Below, in pieces: positions 46,663 through 55,712 of a stretch of DNA of 64,000 nt. How positions within the stretch are numbered: position 1 is the stretch's first letter; every line of letters begins with the position of its first letter. The DNA comes from DASQEH01 sp038237745 (GTDB lineage: Bacteria; Actinomycetota; Actinomycetes; Propionibacteriales; Nocardioidaceae), in assembly GCA_038237745.1 (NCBI GenBank), contig JBBRYJ010000007.1:87962-151961 (forward strand), read 5' to 3'. The notes under the pieces are model-generated. The model did no database searches, was not told where the DNA came from, and was given only the letters and a program-made list of their open reading frames with translations. Made by a program: the position numbers and the translations under genes.

Positions 46663-47178
46663 ATGTCTCTAGTCCAACTGCGCCCGCTCCGCTCTGCAGG
46701 CTTACGCCTGGTAACCGTGGCGGCCAGCACACTCATGGTCGCCGCCGCGTTGTCGACCCCGGCCTTGGCAGGGGCTCCAACGGGAGAGGTCCAGAGCCGG
46801 CAGATTCCGGCCAGCCATGTCCTGCATGCACGGCTTCTCGGGTCGAACGAAGTTCCCAGGTCCGACCCGGCCAGTGGCGACCCGAACGGTACCGGCCGGG
46901 TCAGGGTCACGCTTCGCCCAGGAGCGCGTATGGTCTGTGCGCGAGCGAGCTGGCACCACATCGGTACCCCCGTCGCGGCCCACATCCATCATGGACGTCG
47001 CGGCGTCAGCGGCGATGTCGTCGTCGATCTCACCGGCTCCGTCACCCCGGCTTCCAACTGTGTGAGCGCGCGGAGAGGGCTGATCCACAGAATCCTCGAC
47101 CACCCGAGGCGCTTCTACTTCAACATCCACACCGCCCGGTTCTCAAACGGCGCGATCAGGGGGCAGCTGCACCAGTAG
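46663..47178 (+). CDS. Secreted CHRD-domain protein
   Basis: A 171-residue exported protein. It has a signal peptide of about 36 residues ending near STPALAGA, then a CHRD domain with HVLHARLLGSNEVPRSDP, GTGRVRVTLRPGARMVC, HIHHGRRGVSGDVVVDL and the C-terminal FSNGAIRGQLHQ. CHRD domains are beta-sandwich extracellular modules of unknown biochemical role. The ATG at 46663 follows GAAAGGAAAACAC, a good ribosome binding site. A strong hairpin lies downstream at 47230. Confidence 0.85.
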   Translation: MSLVQLRPLRSAGLRLVTVAASTLMVAAALSTPALAGAPTGEVQSRQIPASHVLHARLLGSNEVPRSDPASGDPNGTGRVRVTLRPGARMVCARASWHHIGTPVAAHIHHGRRGVSGDVVVDLTGSVTPASNCVSARRGLIHRILDHPRRFYFNIHTARFSNGAIRGQLHQ

Positions 47179-47229
47179 AGCCCAGCGCGAGCCGCGAACA
47201 CCCGCGGCCTCAGGAGCCGACATGTCCAT

Positions 47230-47282
47230 GCTCTCCGGCTCCGGCCTCGACCGCTGAGGTCGAGTGACCGGAGCCGGAGAGC
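47230..47282 (+). terminator. Strong stem-loop downstream of the CHRD gene
   Basis: Perfect 15-bp outer inverted repeat (47230-47244 with 47268-47282, GCTCTCCGGCTCCGG type) enclosing a second 7-bp stem CTCGACC/GGTCGAG with loop GCTGA. This is the clearest hairpin in the window and is placed about 50 bases after the CHRD stop. No U-tract follows, as usual for actinobacteria. Confidence 0.75.
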
Positions 47283-47670
47283 GTGAAGACCGGGCCGGCG
47301 GTCGCGTCATGCGCCGTTGGAAGAACTCGAGGAGGAGCGCATGTGCACATCAAGGGGCTCACGTCTGTCGGTGCGTGGACCGGCGCGCGGACCGAGGTGG
47401 CGCAGCTCGTGCGTCAGATCCTCGGCGTCGCACTGTTGGATGACGACTCCCTGGAGGCGGAAGACCCGGCTCTGCCCGGCCGGACCAGACCGGCCGGTCT
47501 CCCTAGGTGGCGGTACGACGCGAAGCGCACAGTGGGCCTTCGCGTCGACGACGCCGTGCAGGCTCCGCAAGCGCTGAGTAACTGAGGTGCCAGCTGTGCT
47601 GGGCTAGTCGTAGAGTTGGCGGACTTGCTGAGCGCGGCTCCACGTACTTGCCGCTGGAAGAGGAGGGTCG
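47283..47670. other. 388-bp region without a supported gene
   Basis: Between the stem-loop and the ChaB gene there are open frames in several phases, but none has a recognisable domain, a consistent codon pattern or a good ribosome binding site. One frame from about 47341 (reading MCTSRGSRL...) and another reading HIKGLTSVGAWTGARTEVAQ look like background. The last ~60 bases presumably hold the ChaB promoter. Confidence 0.4.
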
Positions 47671-48093
47671 ATGCCGAAGACCACCAAGAGCGGAAAGCCG
47701 ATCCTGGACGAGCTGCCCAGCACCATCCAGCGCTCCGGCGAGAGGGCGCAGAAGACCTTCGCCAAGACGCACGACTCAGCCGTCGGGTCCTACGGTGAGG
47801 GCGAGCGGGCCAACCGGACTGCGTTCTCCGCACTCAAGCACACCCACGAGAAGGTCGGCGACCACTGGGAGGCCAAGGCCGAAAGCGGCCCGTCGGACGC
47901 GCAGGCCGAAGGCGGTCGAGGAACGTCGAGGGCGACGGCCGAAGGTGTCGATGCCAACGCCTCCAAGAGGCATCTGTACGACGTGGCCAAGCGGCTCGAC
48001 GTCAAGGGCCGGTCGACGATGGACAAGGCGGAGCTGGTGGAGGCGATCATGAAGGCCAATCGCCGCGCGTCGGATCGATCGCGCCGGACCTGA
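47671..48093 (+). CDS. ChaB domain plus Rho N-terminal domain protein
   Basis: A 140-residue basic protein. Residues ~10-65 form a ChaB-type domain (DELPSTIQRSGERAQKTFAK ... GEGERANRTAFSALKHTHEK), a helical fold once linked to cation transport. Residues ~100-130 resemble the Rho_N/SAP-like nucleic-acid-binding helix-extended module (KRHLYDVAKRLDVKGRSTM ... LVEAIMKAN). A linker rich in Glu/Gly/Ala joins them. The ATG follows AGAGGAGGGTCG. The combination suggests a small DNA- or RNA-binding protein; its role is unknown. It faces the pseudogene at 48095, convergently. Confidence 0.8.
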   Translation: MPKTTKSGKPILDELPSTIQRSGERAQKTFAKTHDSAVGSYGEGERANRTAFSALKHTHEKVGDHWEAKAESGPSDAQAEGGRGTSRATAEGVDANASKRHLYDVAKRLDVKGRSTMDKAELVEAIMKANRRASDRSRRT

Positions 48094-48094
48094 A

Positions 48095-48498
48095 AGACTG
48101 CCGGCGTCCATCCAGGGTCGCGACCGGCGTACCCGAGAGCGCGGTCGAACGCAGGCGCTTCGGCCGGTACGTCGACCACAGGTCCGAACAGTCCCTCGCG
48201 CCACATCGTGTTCTCCGGTTGGGCTGATGCCAGCGTGAATGCCAGCACCGCGGCGGTACTGGCCGGGTCACACCTGAACCGCTGACCCGTCGCTCGGGCA
48301 AGGTCCCAGCCGTGCATCACCAGCTCGTCAAGGGCGGCGACACCCATCTGCCCGGCAGGCAGGGTCGCCCCACCGACCCCGGTCGTCCCCTCCAGGCATC
48401 GGGGTCTCGCCCGGCCTCGGCCGGCTCGCTGAGCCGCTGCGGGAGGACCGTGCGCCACTCCGGGTGCAGGTTGTCGGCGTGAGGTCGAGCATCTCCAC
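48095..48498 (-). pseudogene. Decayed TIGR03086 / mycothiol-dependent maleylpyruvate isomerase-like gene
   Basis: The minus strand carries pieces of a TIGR03086 metal-binding-family protein in three frames. A start at 48498 with a good GGGAAAGGACG site reads MEMLDLTP, then the N-terminal metal-binding helix bundle is missing. The next recognisable piece, EWRTVLPQRLSEPAEAGRDP, is in a second frame. After an apparent missing G near 48390, the third frame gives GVAALDELVMHGWDLARATG and continues to GRDPGWTP with no stop in the expected place, running into the opposite-strand ChaB gene. Internal deletion, frameshift and stop loss make it nonfunctional. Confidence 0.7.
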
Positions 48499-48573
48499 GG
48501 TACGTCCTTTCCCTCAGAGCAGGGTGCAGACGCAGGCCAGACGTGCTAGTCGAGCCCGCGGCTGCTCGGCAGG

Positions 48574-49878
48574 CTACCCGCTGCCGTCAGCGGAAGTCCT
48601 CGTCGAACGTGGGGGAAGTAGGAGCGTGAGGTGGGTTCTCGGTTGATCTTCAGCCACCAGGAGGCGGCCTCGCTCGGCCTCGGCGAGAGCGCGGGCAAGC
48701 GGGAGTCCGAGGGTTGCCCGTGAGCCATCCGGCGCAGCCTGCCGGTTGACCGCATCGGCGAGGTCCGTGGGAGCCCTTCCCTCGTCCGTGACATCGATGG
48801 CCAGAGCACCGGCGGTCTCACGCGCCCGCAACGTGACGGCACCGGACCCGTGTCGGTAGGCGTTGTCGACGAGCACGTCGATGATCTGCCGGGTAGCAGC
48901 GAGGGACGCGCTCGTTGCGACCGGGTCGTCGACAAGCAGCCGTAGCGGCCTGTCTGCCGCAGCGAGAGTTCCGTGCCATCGCTGGCGTACGTCGTCGAAC
49001 AGCGACTCGACGTCGAATCCCACGCCTCGACCGTCGCCGCCCCTGGCCAGGGCCAGCACGTCGTCTATCGTCTGCTCGAGCTGGTCCGCCGACCTGATCG
49101 CCGCTACCGCGGCGGCCTCCAACGCCTCGTGACCCGATTGGAGCCCGGTCTCCAGCTGAAGTCGTAGCGTGGCCAACGGCGTCCGCAGCTGATGTGAGGC
49201 GTGTGCCGAGAAGGCCCGCTCACGAGCCATCAGCTGCGCCAGTCTGGTCGCCGTCCGATCGAGCGACTCACCGGCCCGGTCGATCTCCGGAACACCGCTG
49301 CGGTCGGTTCGCACGGCGAAGTTCCCGTCGCCGAGCTCCGTCGCAGCCTCTTCGAGAGCTGTCAACGGACGGCTCAACCGCCGACTCTGGGCAGCCGCGA
49401 GAGCGCCGGCGCAGCTCGCGGCGACGAGTGCGAGGCCACCGAGCCCAGCCCATGCCCACCAGATGCGATGCCGGAGCGCTGAGCGTGCCGAAGCAGCCCG
49501 CACGACCGCGATCACGTTCTCTCCCGAGGTCACCGGCACCGAGACCACGACGTCGCCCGGCGTCTGCGTGGTCACGATGGCCCTGCTCGAAGCCAGGTCG
49601 ACGTCGGAGTCCAGCGCATGCGGTCCTACCCCTGCGACGAGCCCTCCATCGACGTCGTAGACCGCAAGGTCGACGCCCGGCTGGACGGGCGGGAGCTCGA
49701 CGGGGTCGCGACGGTACCCGGGCGACACCGTCACCGCAGCCCGCAGCGCCAGTCGTTCGAGCTCCGCCTGCTCATCAGAGCTGATCGTCCGGTCCACCGC
49801 GACGGCCAACGGGATCCCGAAGAGTGCGACCGCGAGGAACACCGCCGACAGCGCCACCGTCAAGATCCGTCTACGCAC
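48574..49878 (-). CDS. Sensor histidine kinase (HAMP, two membrane helices)
   Basis: A 434-residue sensor kinase. Helix 1 is at about 5-27 (ILTVALSAVFLAVALFGIPL), an extracytoplasmic sensor covers 28-138, and helix 2 lies at about 140-163. A HAMP region follows, then the H-box SHQLRTPLATLRL with phospho-acceptor His229 and the N-box VLVDNAYRHG. The G-box DEGRAP is shorter than the usual D-x-G-x-G. The GTG at 49878 follows GGGAGG with 8 bases of spacing, so I discard the long extension upstream. It is divergent from the lipoprotein/ABC operon whose last gene is the probable response regulator. Confidence 0.88.
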   Translation of the reverse strand: MRRRILTVALSAVFLAVALFGIPLAVAVDRTISSDEQAELERLALRAAVTVSPGYRRDPVELPPVQPGVDLAVYDVDGGLVAGVGPHALDSDVDLASSRAIVTTQTPGDVVVSVPVTSGENVIAVVRAASARSALRHRIWWAWAGLGGLALVAASCAGALAAAQSRRLSRPLTALEEAATELGDGNFAVRTDRSGVPEIDRAGESLDRTATRLAQLMARERAFSAHASHQLRTPLATLRLQLETGLQSGHEALEAAAVAAIRSADQLEQTIDDVLALARGGDGRGVGFDVESLFDDVRQRWHGTLAAADRPLRLLVDDPVATSASLAATRQIIDVLVDNAYRHGSGAVTLRARETAGALAIDVTDEGRAPTDLADAVNRQAAPDGSRATLGLPLARALAEAERGRLLVAEDQPRTHLTLLLPPRSTRTSADGSG

Positions 49879-50111
49879 GTCCGAAGCCTCCCTCGGATTC
49901 GCATCGTTCACCGAATCCACCCGAGAAGCCACGCTCACTGCGTCCCAGCCTGATGGGAACGGCAGTTCTTGCTCTCCTCTTGCAAAGCTCTGTCCGGCCA
50001 CTGGCAGGAGCGACCGTAGCGTCGAAGCACAGGTAGAGCCCATCGGGCTCGCGTCGCCGCGTCGAGGCCTCGACGTTGATCCGGTCAACCTTTCAGACCC
50101 GAGGAGAAGCC

Positions 50112-50819
50112 ATGAGCTCAGCCCACCGACCCGTGGTACTGGTTGCGAGCGCTCTCGCCGGACTGATGCTGGTCGCGGGCTGCGGCGGCAGCACGACTTC
50201 GTCCGGCAGCACCGACCAGACGACCCAGACACCCACGAGCTCAGCCCCTCCGACCAAGGTTTCCCACTCGCCGAAACCCTCCGGTGGACCCAGCAGCCAG
50301 AGCTCACAGACGACGTCGACGCCGCCGTCGAGCGCCCCAGCGACCGAGTTCAGCCCGCCCGGCGACATACCCGACAACCAGGTCTTCGTCCCGTACACCG
50401 TTCCGGGCGCACCGCTGCGCGTGAGCGTCCCGGAGGGTTGGGCCCGCTCGTCCGCGCACGGAGTCGTCACGTTCACCGACAAGCTGAACAGCATCGGTGT
50501 CCAGGTCGTGCCACAGCCGAAGCCGCCGACGGTGGCGTCCGCGCGCAAGACCGAGCTTCCTACGCTGGCCGGTTCCGTGTCGCAGTATGCGGCTGGAGAC
50601 GTGTCGACCGTCAGCCGACAGAGCGGTCGCGCCGTCCTCATCACCTATCAGCAGGACTCCGCCCCCGACGCCGTCACCGGAAAGGTGGTGCGCGACGCGG
50701 TCGAGCGCTACGAGTTCTGGCTGTCCGGTCAGGAGGCTGTCATCACTCTGAGCGGGCCGGTCGGGGCCGACAACGTCGACCCCTGGCGCACCGTCACCGA
50801 CTCGGTCAGCTGGCGATGA
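50112..50819 (+). CDS. Putative lipoprotein, first gene of the ABC operon
   Basis: A 235-residue lipoprotein. Signal peptide with lipobox LVAGC (LMLVAGCGGSTTSSGS), cleaved before Cys, then a Ser/Thr/Pro-rich linker of about 65 residues. A C-terminal domain follows (VPYTVPGAPLRVSVPEGWAR ... VITLSGPVGADNVDPWRTVT) of a type seen in small actinobacterial lipoproteins. Function unknown; it could present a ligand to the kinase or the exporter. GAGGAG precedes the ATG. The stop overlaps the ABC ATPase start (ATGA). Confidence 0.8.
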   Translation: MSSAHRPVVLVASALAGLMLVAGCGGSTTSSGSTDQTTQTPTSSAPPTKVSHSPKPSGGPSSQSSQTTSTPPSSAPATEFSPPGDIPDNQVFVPYTVPGAPLRVSVPEGWARSSAHGVVTFTDKLNSIGVQVVPQPKPPTVASARKTELPTLAGSVSQYAAGDVSTVSRQSGRAVLITYQQDSAPDAVTGKVVRDAVERYEFWLSGQEAVITLSGPVGADNVDPWRTVTDSVSWR

Positions 50820-51577
50820 CAGTCTCGGTGCCGGCATCTAGACCGGCGACCTCGGCCGGCGGTCAGCGGGATGCTGCCATCCCTTCCGCTCACGAGAGTG
50901 GCGGCAAGGCAGTCGACACGTTGCCGTCGATCGAGGCAAGGGATCTCTATCGCTTCTTCTGGTCCGGAGACGAGGAGACGCTCGCGCTGCGGGGAGTGAG
51001 TCTCTCCGTGTTTGCCGGCGAGGTGGTGGCAGTCGTCGGACCCTCGGGATCAGGCAAGTCGACCCTGCTCTCCTGCCTGGCCGGTCTCGACGAGCCCTCG
51101 GGCGGAACCGTGTGGGTCGACGGTGAGCGGATGAGCCACCGCCCCGAAGCTGTCCGCGCCGGCCTGAGGGCCCGCGCCATCGGGATCATGCTCCAGTCCA
51201 ACAGCCTCTTCGCCCACCTCACCGTCGCAGCGAACGTGCGGCTCAGCCAGTCGCTTGCATCGCTGCCGGAGCGCCCGGCGGTCGACGACCTGCTCGACTC
51301 CCTCGGGATCGGGAACCGAGCGGGCGCCTACCCGGCCGAGCTGTCTGGAGGTGAGTCGGCTCGCGCGGGTCTGGCGGTCGCCCTCGCCAACGACCCCGTC
51401 GTCCTCCTGGCGGACGAGCCGACGGGTGAGCTCGACGGAGAGACCGAACGCCGTCTGCTGGCTCTGCTCACCGACCGGGCTCGCCACGGTCGTGCGGTCG
51501 TCATCGCGAGCCACAGCCAGGCAGTCCGTCGAGCGGCGGACCGAGTGATCAGCCTTGCTGACGGGCTGGTCGTCTGA
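50816..51577 (+). CDS. ABC transporter ATP-binding protein 1 (MacB/LolD type)
   Basis: A 253-residue ATPase. After a ~40-residue hydrophilic N-terminus, Walker A is GPSGSGKST, the Q-loop is IMLQSNSLF, the signature LSGGESARAGL and Walker B VVLLADEPTGELDG. This belongs to the FtsE/MacB/LolD subfamily that works with FtsX-type permeases. The frame is open far upstream, but the ATG at 50816 overlapping the lipoprotein stop is clear. The stop overlaps the start of the second ATPase. Two separate ATPases with one permease gene imply a heterodimer. Confidence 0.88.
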   Translation: MTVSVPASRPATSAGGQRDAAIPSAHESGGKAVDTLPSIEARDLYRFFWSGDEETLALRGVSLSVFAGEVVAVVGPSGSGKSTLLSCLAGLDEPSGGTVWVDGERMSHRPEAVRAGLRARAIGIMLQSNSLFAHLTVAANVRLSQSLASLPERPAVDDLLDSLGIGNRAGAYPAELSGGESARAGLAVALANDPVVLLADEPTGELDGETERRLLALLTDRARHGRAVVIASHSQAVRRAADRVISLADGLVV

Positions 51578-52302
51578 TGCCCGAGCCGGGGCAACCATCG
51601 CCCCGCATCGACGACCAGCCGTTGGTCGAGTGCGACGGTGTATCCCGCACGTTCGGAACCGGCCAGCGCGCGGTCGTAGCGGTGCACTCGGTGAGCTGTC
51701 GGATCCACGCCGGCGACCGGATCGCGATGATGGGACCGTCCGGCTCGGGGAAGTCCACCCTGCTGCACCTCATCGCCGGGCTCGACACACCGACGTCCGG
51801 AGCACTGAGCTGGCCTGCGATGGCCGAGACTGTCGACGGCCTGTTCGGCTCGGTCGCCGTCGTATTCCAGGGCGCGAGCCTCATGCCGCCGCTCACCGTC
51901 GTGGAGAACGTAGCCTTTCCCCTGCTGCTCGCCGGGATGGCCGACGCCCCGGCACGGCGTGCCGCCGCGGACGCTCTCGCGGCCCTGGATATCGGCGACC
52001 TCGGCCAGAGACTGCCCGAGGAGCTCTCCGGCGGCCAGGCGCAGCGGGCATGCGTGGCCAGGGTTCTGGCGAGCCGGCCACGACTCATCCTCGCCGATGA
52101 ACCCACCGGGCAGCTTGACTCCGTGGCTGCGACTCACGTCGTAGAGGTACTGATCCAGGCAGCCGACCAGCTAGGAGCCGGTCTCGTCCTCTCCACGCAC
52201 GACCCGCTCATCGCCGCGCACCTGGCCAGCCGCTGGCAGATGCGCGACGGCGTACTCGACTCCGACCCCGCGACATCCGTGGTAGAGCGGGGTCGGTCAT
52301 GA
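51577..52302 (+). CDS. ABC transporter ATP-binding protein 2 (MacB/LolD type)
   Basis: A 241-residue ATPase similar in type to its neighbour. Walker A GPSGSGKST, Q-loop VVFQGASLMP, signature LSGGQAQRACVARVL, Walker B LILADEPTGQLD, and a C-terminal STHDPLIAAH histidine loop. The signature motif is the canonical LSGGQ, whereas the first ATPase has LSGGE. The start overlaps the previous stop (TGATG) and the end overlaps the permease ATG by 4 bases. Likely pairs with ATPase 1 under the single long permease. Confidence 0.88.
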   Translation: MPEPGQPSPRIDDQPLVECDGVSRTFGTGQRAVVAVHSVSCRIHAGDRIAMMGPSGSGKSTLLHLIAGLDTPTSGALSWPAMAETVDGLFGSVAVVFQGASLMPPLTVVENVAFPLLLAGMADAPARRAAADALAALDIGDLGQRLPEELSGGQAQRACVARVLASRPRLILADEPTGQLDSVAATHVVEVLIQAADQLGAGLVLSTHDPLIAAHLASRWQMRDGVLDSDPATSVVERGRS

Positions 52303-54959
52303 CGCTCATCTGGTTGCGTGGCCTGCTGGCCCGACGGTCTGGGCGCCTGGTGTCAACCGCGCTCGGGATCGCCATTGCCGTTGCCCTGCTTGCGAGCCTC
52401 GGCGCATTCTTCGCGGCCTCGCGGGCGACCATGACGCAGCGGGCGGTGCAAAGCGTGGCAGTCGACTGGCAGGTCGAGGTGCAGCCGAGCGGCGACCCGG
52501 CTAAGGTTCTGCGGCAGGTGCGGGCTGCTGCGGGTACGACGGCTGCGCTTCCCGTCGGTTTCGCGAGCACAAGGGGTCTGCGAGCCACTACGGCCGGTAC
52601 GACGCAGACAACCGGCCCGGGCGAGGTTCTCGGCCTGCCCACGGCCTACACCTCCACGTTTCCCACGGCGATCCGGGTGCTCGCCGGCGCACCGTCCGGC
52701 GTGCTCGTCGCCCAGCAGACGGCCGCGAACCTCCAAGTCGCTCCAGGTGACACGATCAGGATCGGCCGCACTGGTCTTCCGACGTATGCCGTCACCGTGG
52801 ACGGAGTCGTCGAGATCCCGCAGCTGGACTCCCTCTTCCAGACGGTCGGTGCCCCAGCGCAGAGCCAGCCCACCGCGCCACCCGACAACGTGGTGCTGCT
52901 CCCTGCCTCCGACTTCCAGGCCGCCTTCGCCCCGCTTGCGAAGGCCCGACCCGATCTGGTCCGCACCCAGATCCACGTGCGGCTGGACCACCTCCTGCCG
53001 AGCGACCCAGCCGCCGCCTTCACCTCCGCGACCACCGCGGCGAACAACCTCGAGGTCACCACATCCGGCGGTGGCATCGTCGGTAACAACCTGGGGGCGG
53101 CTCTCGACTCTGCACGCGAGGACGCTCTCTATTCGCAGATCCTCTTCCTCTTCCTCGGCGTTCCGGGCGCGTTGCTGGCCGCTGCGCTGTCTGCGGCGGT
53201 CGCTGACGCGGGTGCACCGCGCCGCCGGAGAGAGCAGGCACTGTTGCGGTCGCGGGGGGTGGCACGCTCGCAGCTCCTGCGGTTGGTGCGGGTCGAAGCC
53301 GCCGTCGTCGGCGTTCTCGGCGGCGTACTGGGGCTCGGCGCAGCCGTGGTGATCGGCTGGCTCAGCTTCGGCTCTGCCAGCTTCGGCGCCTCGGCCGGAG
53401 CCGCCCTCGCGTGGGCGGCGGCATGCTTCGTGATCGCCGTCACCACCGCGATGGTCGTGTTGGTGCTGCCCGCTCGGAAGGACCTTCGCGAGACGAGCGT
53501 GACGCAGGGGATGTCGGCTGTCGGGCGGGCGTCTACGCCGCGTTGGATGCGTTACGGCGGCGATGTCGTGCTGCTGGCCTGCTCGCTCGCGGTCTTCTGG
53601 TCGACGAGCCGTACCACGTACTCACTCGTACTGGCCCCCGAAGGTGTGCCCGCCATCTCGGTCGACTACTGGGCCTTCGCCGGCCCGGGCCTGCTCTGGG
53701 TGGCGGTGGCCCTCATCGCCTGGCGGCTCTTTGATCTGGTGCTCGACCGCGGACGGCCGGTCGTCACCGGCGCGCTGACCCCCGCCGTCGGCAACCTCGC
53801 CCCCGTGGTGGCCTCGGCGATGAGCCGCCAGCGTCGCGTCATCACCCGATCGGCCGTGCTGGTCGGCCTCGCCTTGTGCTTCGCGATCTCGACCGCGACC
53901 TTCAACTCGACCTACCGGCAACAGGCGGAGATCGACGCGCAGCTCACCAACGGAGCCGACGTCACCGTCACCGAGTCGCCCGGTGCGGCCGTGCCGCCTG
54001 ACCAGATGGCGCGGCTGTCCAGCGTCGCGGGCGTGCAGGCGGTGGAGCCGCTCCAGCACCGCTTCGCCTACGTCGGCGCCGACCTCCAGGACCTCTACGG
54101 CATCCGCCCGACGACCATCACCCAGGCCACCTCGCTGCAGGACGCCTACTTCCAAGGTGCGTCGGCGTCGACCCTGCTGGCACGTCTCTCCGCTCGACCG
54201 GACGCAATCTTGGTGAGCGCGGAGACCGTCAACGACTTCCAGCTCGTCCAGGGCGACCAGCTCAAGCTCCGGCTCCAGGACGCCAAGACGCAGCGGTACA
54301 CCAATGTCACGTTCCACTACGCCGGGATCGTGAACGAGTTCCCGACGGCCCCGAAGGACAGCTTCCTGGTCGCCAACGCGGCGTACGTGGCCGCGCAGAC
54401 GGGGAGCGACGCCGTCGGGTCCTTCCTCGTCGACACGGGCGGTCAGAACACCACGTCGGTGGCCGCTGCCATCGGCAAGGTCGTCGGTACGTCGGCTCAG
54501 GTCACCACCGTCAACGACTCACGCAACTTGGTCGGGTCGAGCCTGACGTCGGTCGACCTGTCCGGACTCACGAGACTCGAGCTTGGCTTTGCGCTCGTCA
54601 TCGCGGCGGCGGCCGGTGGGCTGATGACGGCACTCGGTCTCACCGAGCGGCGCCGCACGCTGGCGATCGCCAGCGCGCTGCGCGCGACGTCGCGGCAGCT
54701 GCGCAGCTTCAGCCTGGGTGAGTCGGCGTTCGTGGCGGTCGCCGGCCTGTTGTCGGGCGCTGTGGCGGGGTGGGCCCTCACTCAGATGCTTGTGAAGGTG
54801 CTGACCGGGGTGTTCGACCCTCCGCCGTCACAGCTGGCTTACCCGTGGCTGTATCTCGGCGTGGTCGGTGCGAGCGCGGTCGGCGCGATCCTTGCCGCTG
54901 CCGCGCTCACGACCAGCGCGGCCCGTCGGCACAGCCAGACCTCACTACGCGAGCTGTGA
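52299..54959 (+). CDS. ABC transporter permease, FtsX/MacB type, fused double unit
   Basis: An 886-residue permease, about twice the length of a simple FtsX protein. An N-terminal helix (about 14-40) is followed by a long extracytoplasmic domain. Then come helix groups near 285-400 with RREQALLRSRGVARSQLLR, a helix set near 450-500, a second extracytoplasmic domain and a final group with RRRTLAIASALRATSRQLRSF. It therefore looks like two FtsX units in one chain. Family members export lipoproteins, toxins or antimicrobial peptides or act in envelope stress; which applies here is unknown. Confidence 0.88.
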   Translation: MTLIWLRGLLARRSGRLVSTALGIAIAVALLASLGAFFAASRATMTQRAVQSVAVDWQVEVQPSGDPAKVLRQVRAAAGTTAALPVGFASTRGLRATTAGTTQTTGPGEVLGLPTAYTSTFPTAIRVLAGAPSGVLVAQQTAANLQVAPGDTIRIGRTGLPTYAVTVDGVVEIPQLDSLFQTVGAPAQSQPTAPPDNVVLLPASDFQAAFAPLAKARPDLVRTQIHVRLDHLLPSDPAAAFTSATTAANNLEVTTSGGGIVGNNLGAALDSAREDALYSQILFLFLGVPGALLAAALSAAVADAGAPRRRREQALLRSRGVARSQLLRLVRVEAAVVGVLGGVLGLGAAVVIGWLSFGSASFGASAGAALAWAAACFVIAVTTAMVVLVLPARKDLRETSVTQGMSAVGRASTPRWMRYGGDVVLLACSLAVFWSTSRTTYSLVLAPEGVPAISVDYWAFAGPGLLWVAVALIAWRLFDLVLDRGRPVVTGALTPAVGNLAPVVASAMSRQRRVITRSAVLVGLALCFAISTATFNSTYRQQAEIDAQLTNGADVTVTESPGAAVPPDQMARLSSVAGVQAVEPLQHRFAYVGADLQDLYGIRPTTITQATSLQDAYFQGASASTLLARLSARPDAILVSAETVNDFQLVQGDQLKLRLQDAKTQRYTNVTFHYAGIVNEFPTAPKDSFLVANAAYVAAQTGSDAVGSFLVDTGGQNTTSVAAAIGKVVGTSAQVTTVNDSRNLVGSSLTSVDLSGLTRLELGFALVIAAAAGGLMTALGLTERRRTLAIASALRATSRQLRSFSLGESAFVAVAGLLSGAVAGWALTQMLVKVLTGVFDPPPSQLAYPWLYLGVVGASAVGAILAAAALTTSAARRHSQTSLREL

Positions 54960-54991
54960 CCGCTGCGGCATCCGGCTCGTAGGCTGCGATC

Positions 54992-55702
54992 ATGTCCGCG
55001 CTGCTGCTCGTCGAGGACGACCCGACGATGGGCCCGCTATTGGCCTCAGCCCTCACAGCGAACGGGCACGAGGTCAGCTGGCAGCGGACCGGGGCGAGTG
55101 CGCTCGCCCAGGCGGCTGTGCAGGGATTCGACCTCGTGCTGCTCGACCTCGGCCTGCCGGATGTCGACGGGGTCGACCTGTGCCGCCAGCTCAAGCAGCG
55201 TCAACCGGAGTGTGTCGTCGTCATCCTCACTGCGAGGAAGGAGGAGATGGACGTCATCGTCGGCCTCGAGTCGGGTGCGGACGACTACCTCATGAAGCCG
55301 TTCCGCCTGACCGAATTGCTGGCACGGTTGCGTGCCCACCTACGGCGGGCGACCTTGACCGAACCAGTGCCGACGACGCCTTTCGAGTCCGGTGACCTCT
55401 GGGTCGACGTGTCGTCCCGACGATGCCGGGTCGCTGGAGTCGAGCTGGCGCTACGGCCGAAGGAGTTCGACCTCCTCGCCCGGCTGGTCGCCGAGCCCGG
55501 CCGGGCGGTCACGCGCGAGGCGCTGATGTCCGACGTGTGGGACGACAACTGGTTCGGCTCCACCAAGACCCTCGACGTACACATCGCCGCGCTCCGCCAC
55601 AGGCTGGACGCCGCCGCCGTCGCCGCGAACGCGAACCGCGTCCCGACGATCACGACGCTCCGCGGCCACGGCTATCGCCTCGAGGACTCATCCAGCGGGT
55701 AG
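54992..55702 (+). CDS. OmpR-family response regulator
   Basis: A 236-residue two-component regulator. The receiver domain (about 1-120) has the acidic pair EDD at 8-10, the phospho-acceptor Asp52 in LVLLDLGLPDVDG, and YLMKPFRLTELLARLRAHLRR. The C-terminal winged helix contains LRPKEFDLLARLVAEPGRAV and TLDVHIAALRHRLD. It is 32 bases after the permease, last gene of the operon. Its probable partner is the histidine kinase at 48574, about 5 kb away at the other end of the unit, rather than an adjacent kinase. Confidence 0.92.
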   Translation: MSALLLVEDDPTMGPLLASALTANGHEVSWQRTGASALAQAAVQGFDLVLLDLGLPDVDGVDLCRQLKQRQPECVVVILTARKEEMDVIVGLESGADDYLMKPFRLTELLARLRAHLRRATLTEPVPTTPFESGDLWVDVSSRRCRVAGVELALRPKEFDLLARLVAEPGRAVTREALMSDVWDDNWFGSTKTLDVHIAALRHRLDAAAVAANANRVPTITTLRGHGYRLEDSSSG

Positions 55703-55712
55703 CGCGTGGCTG

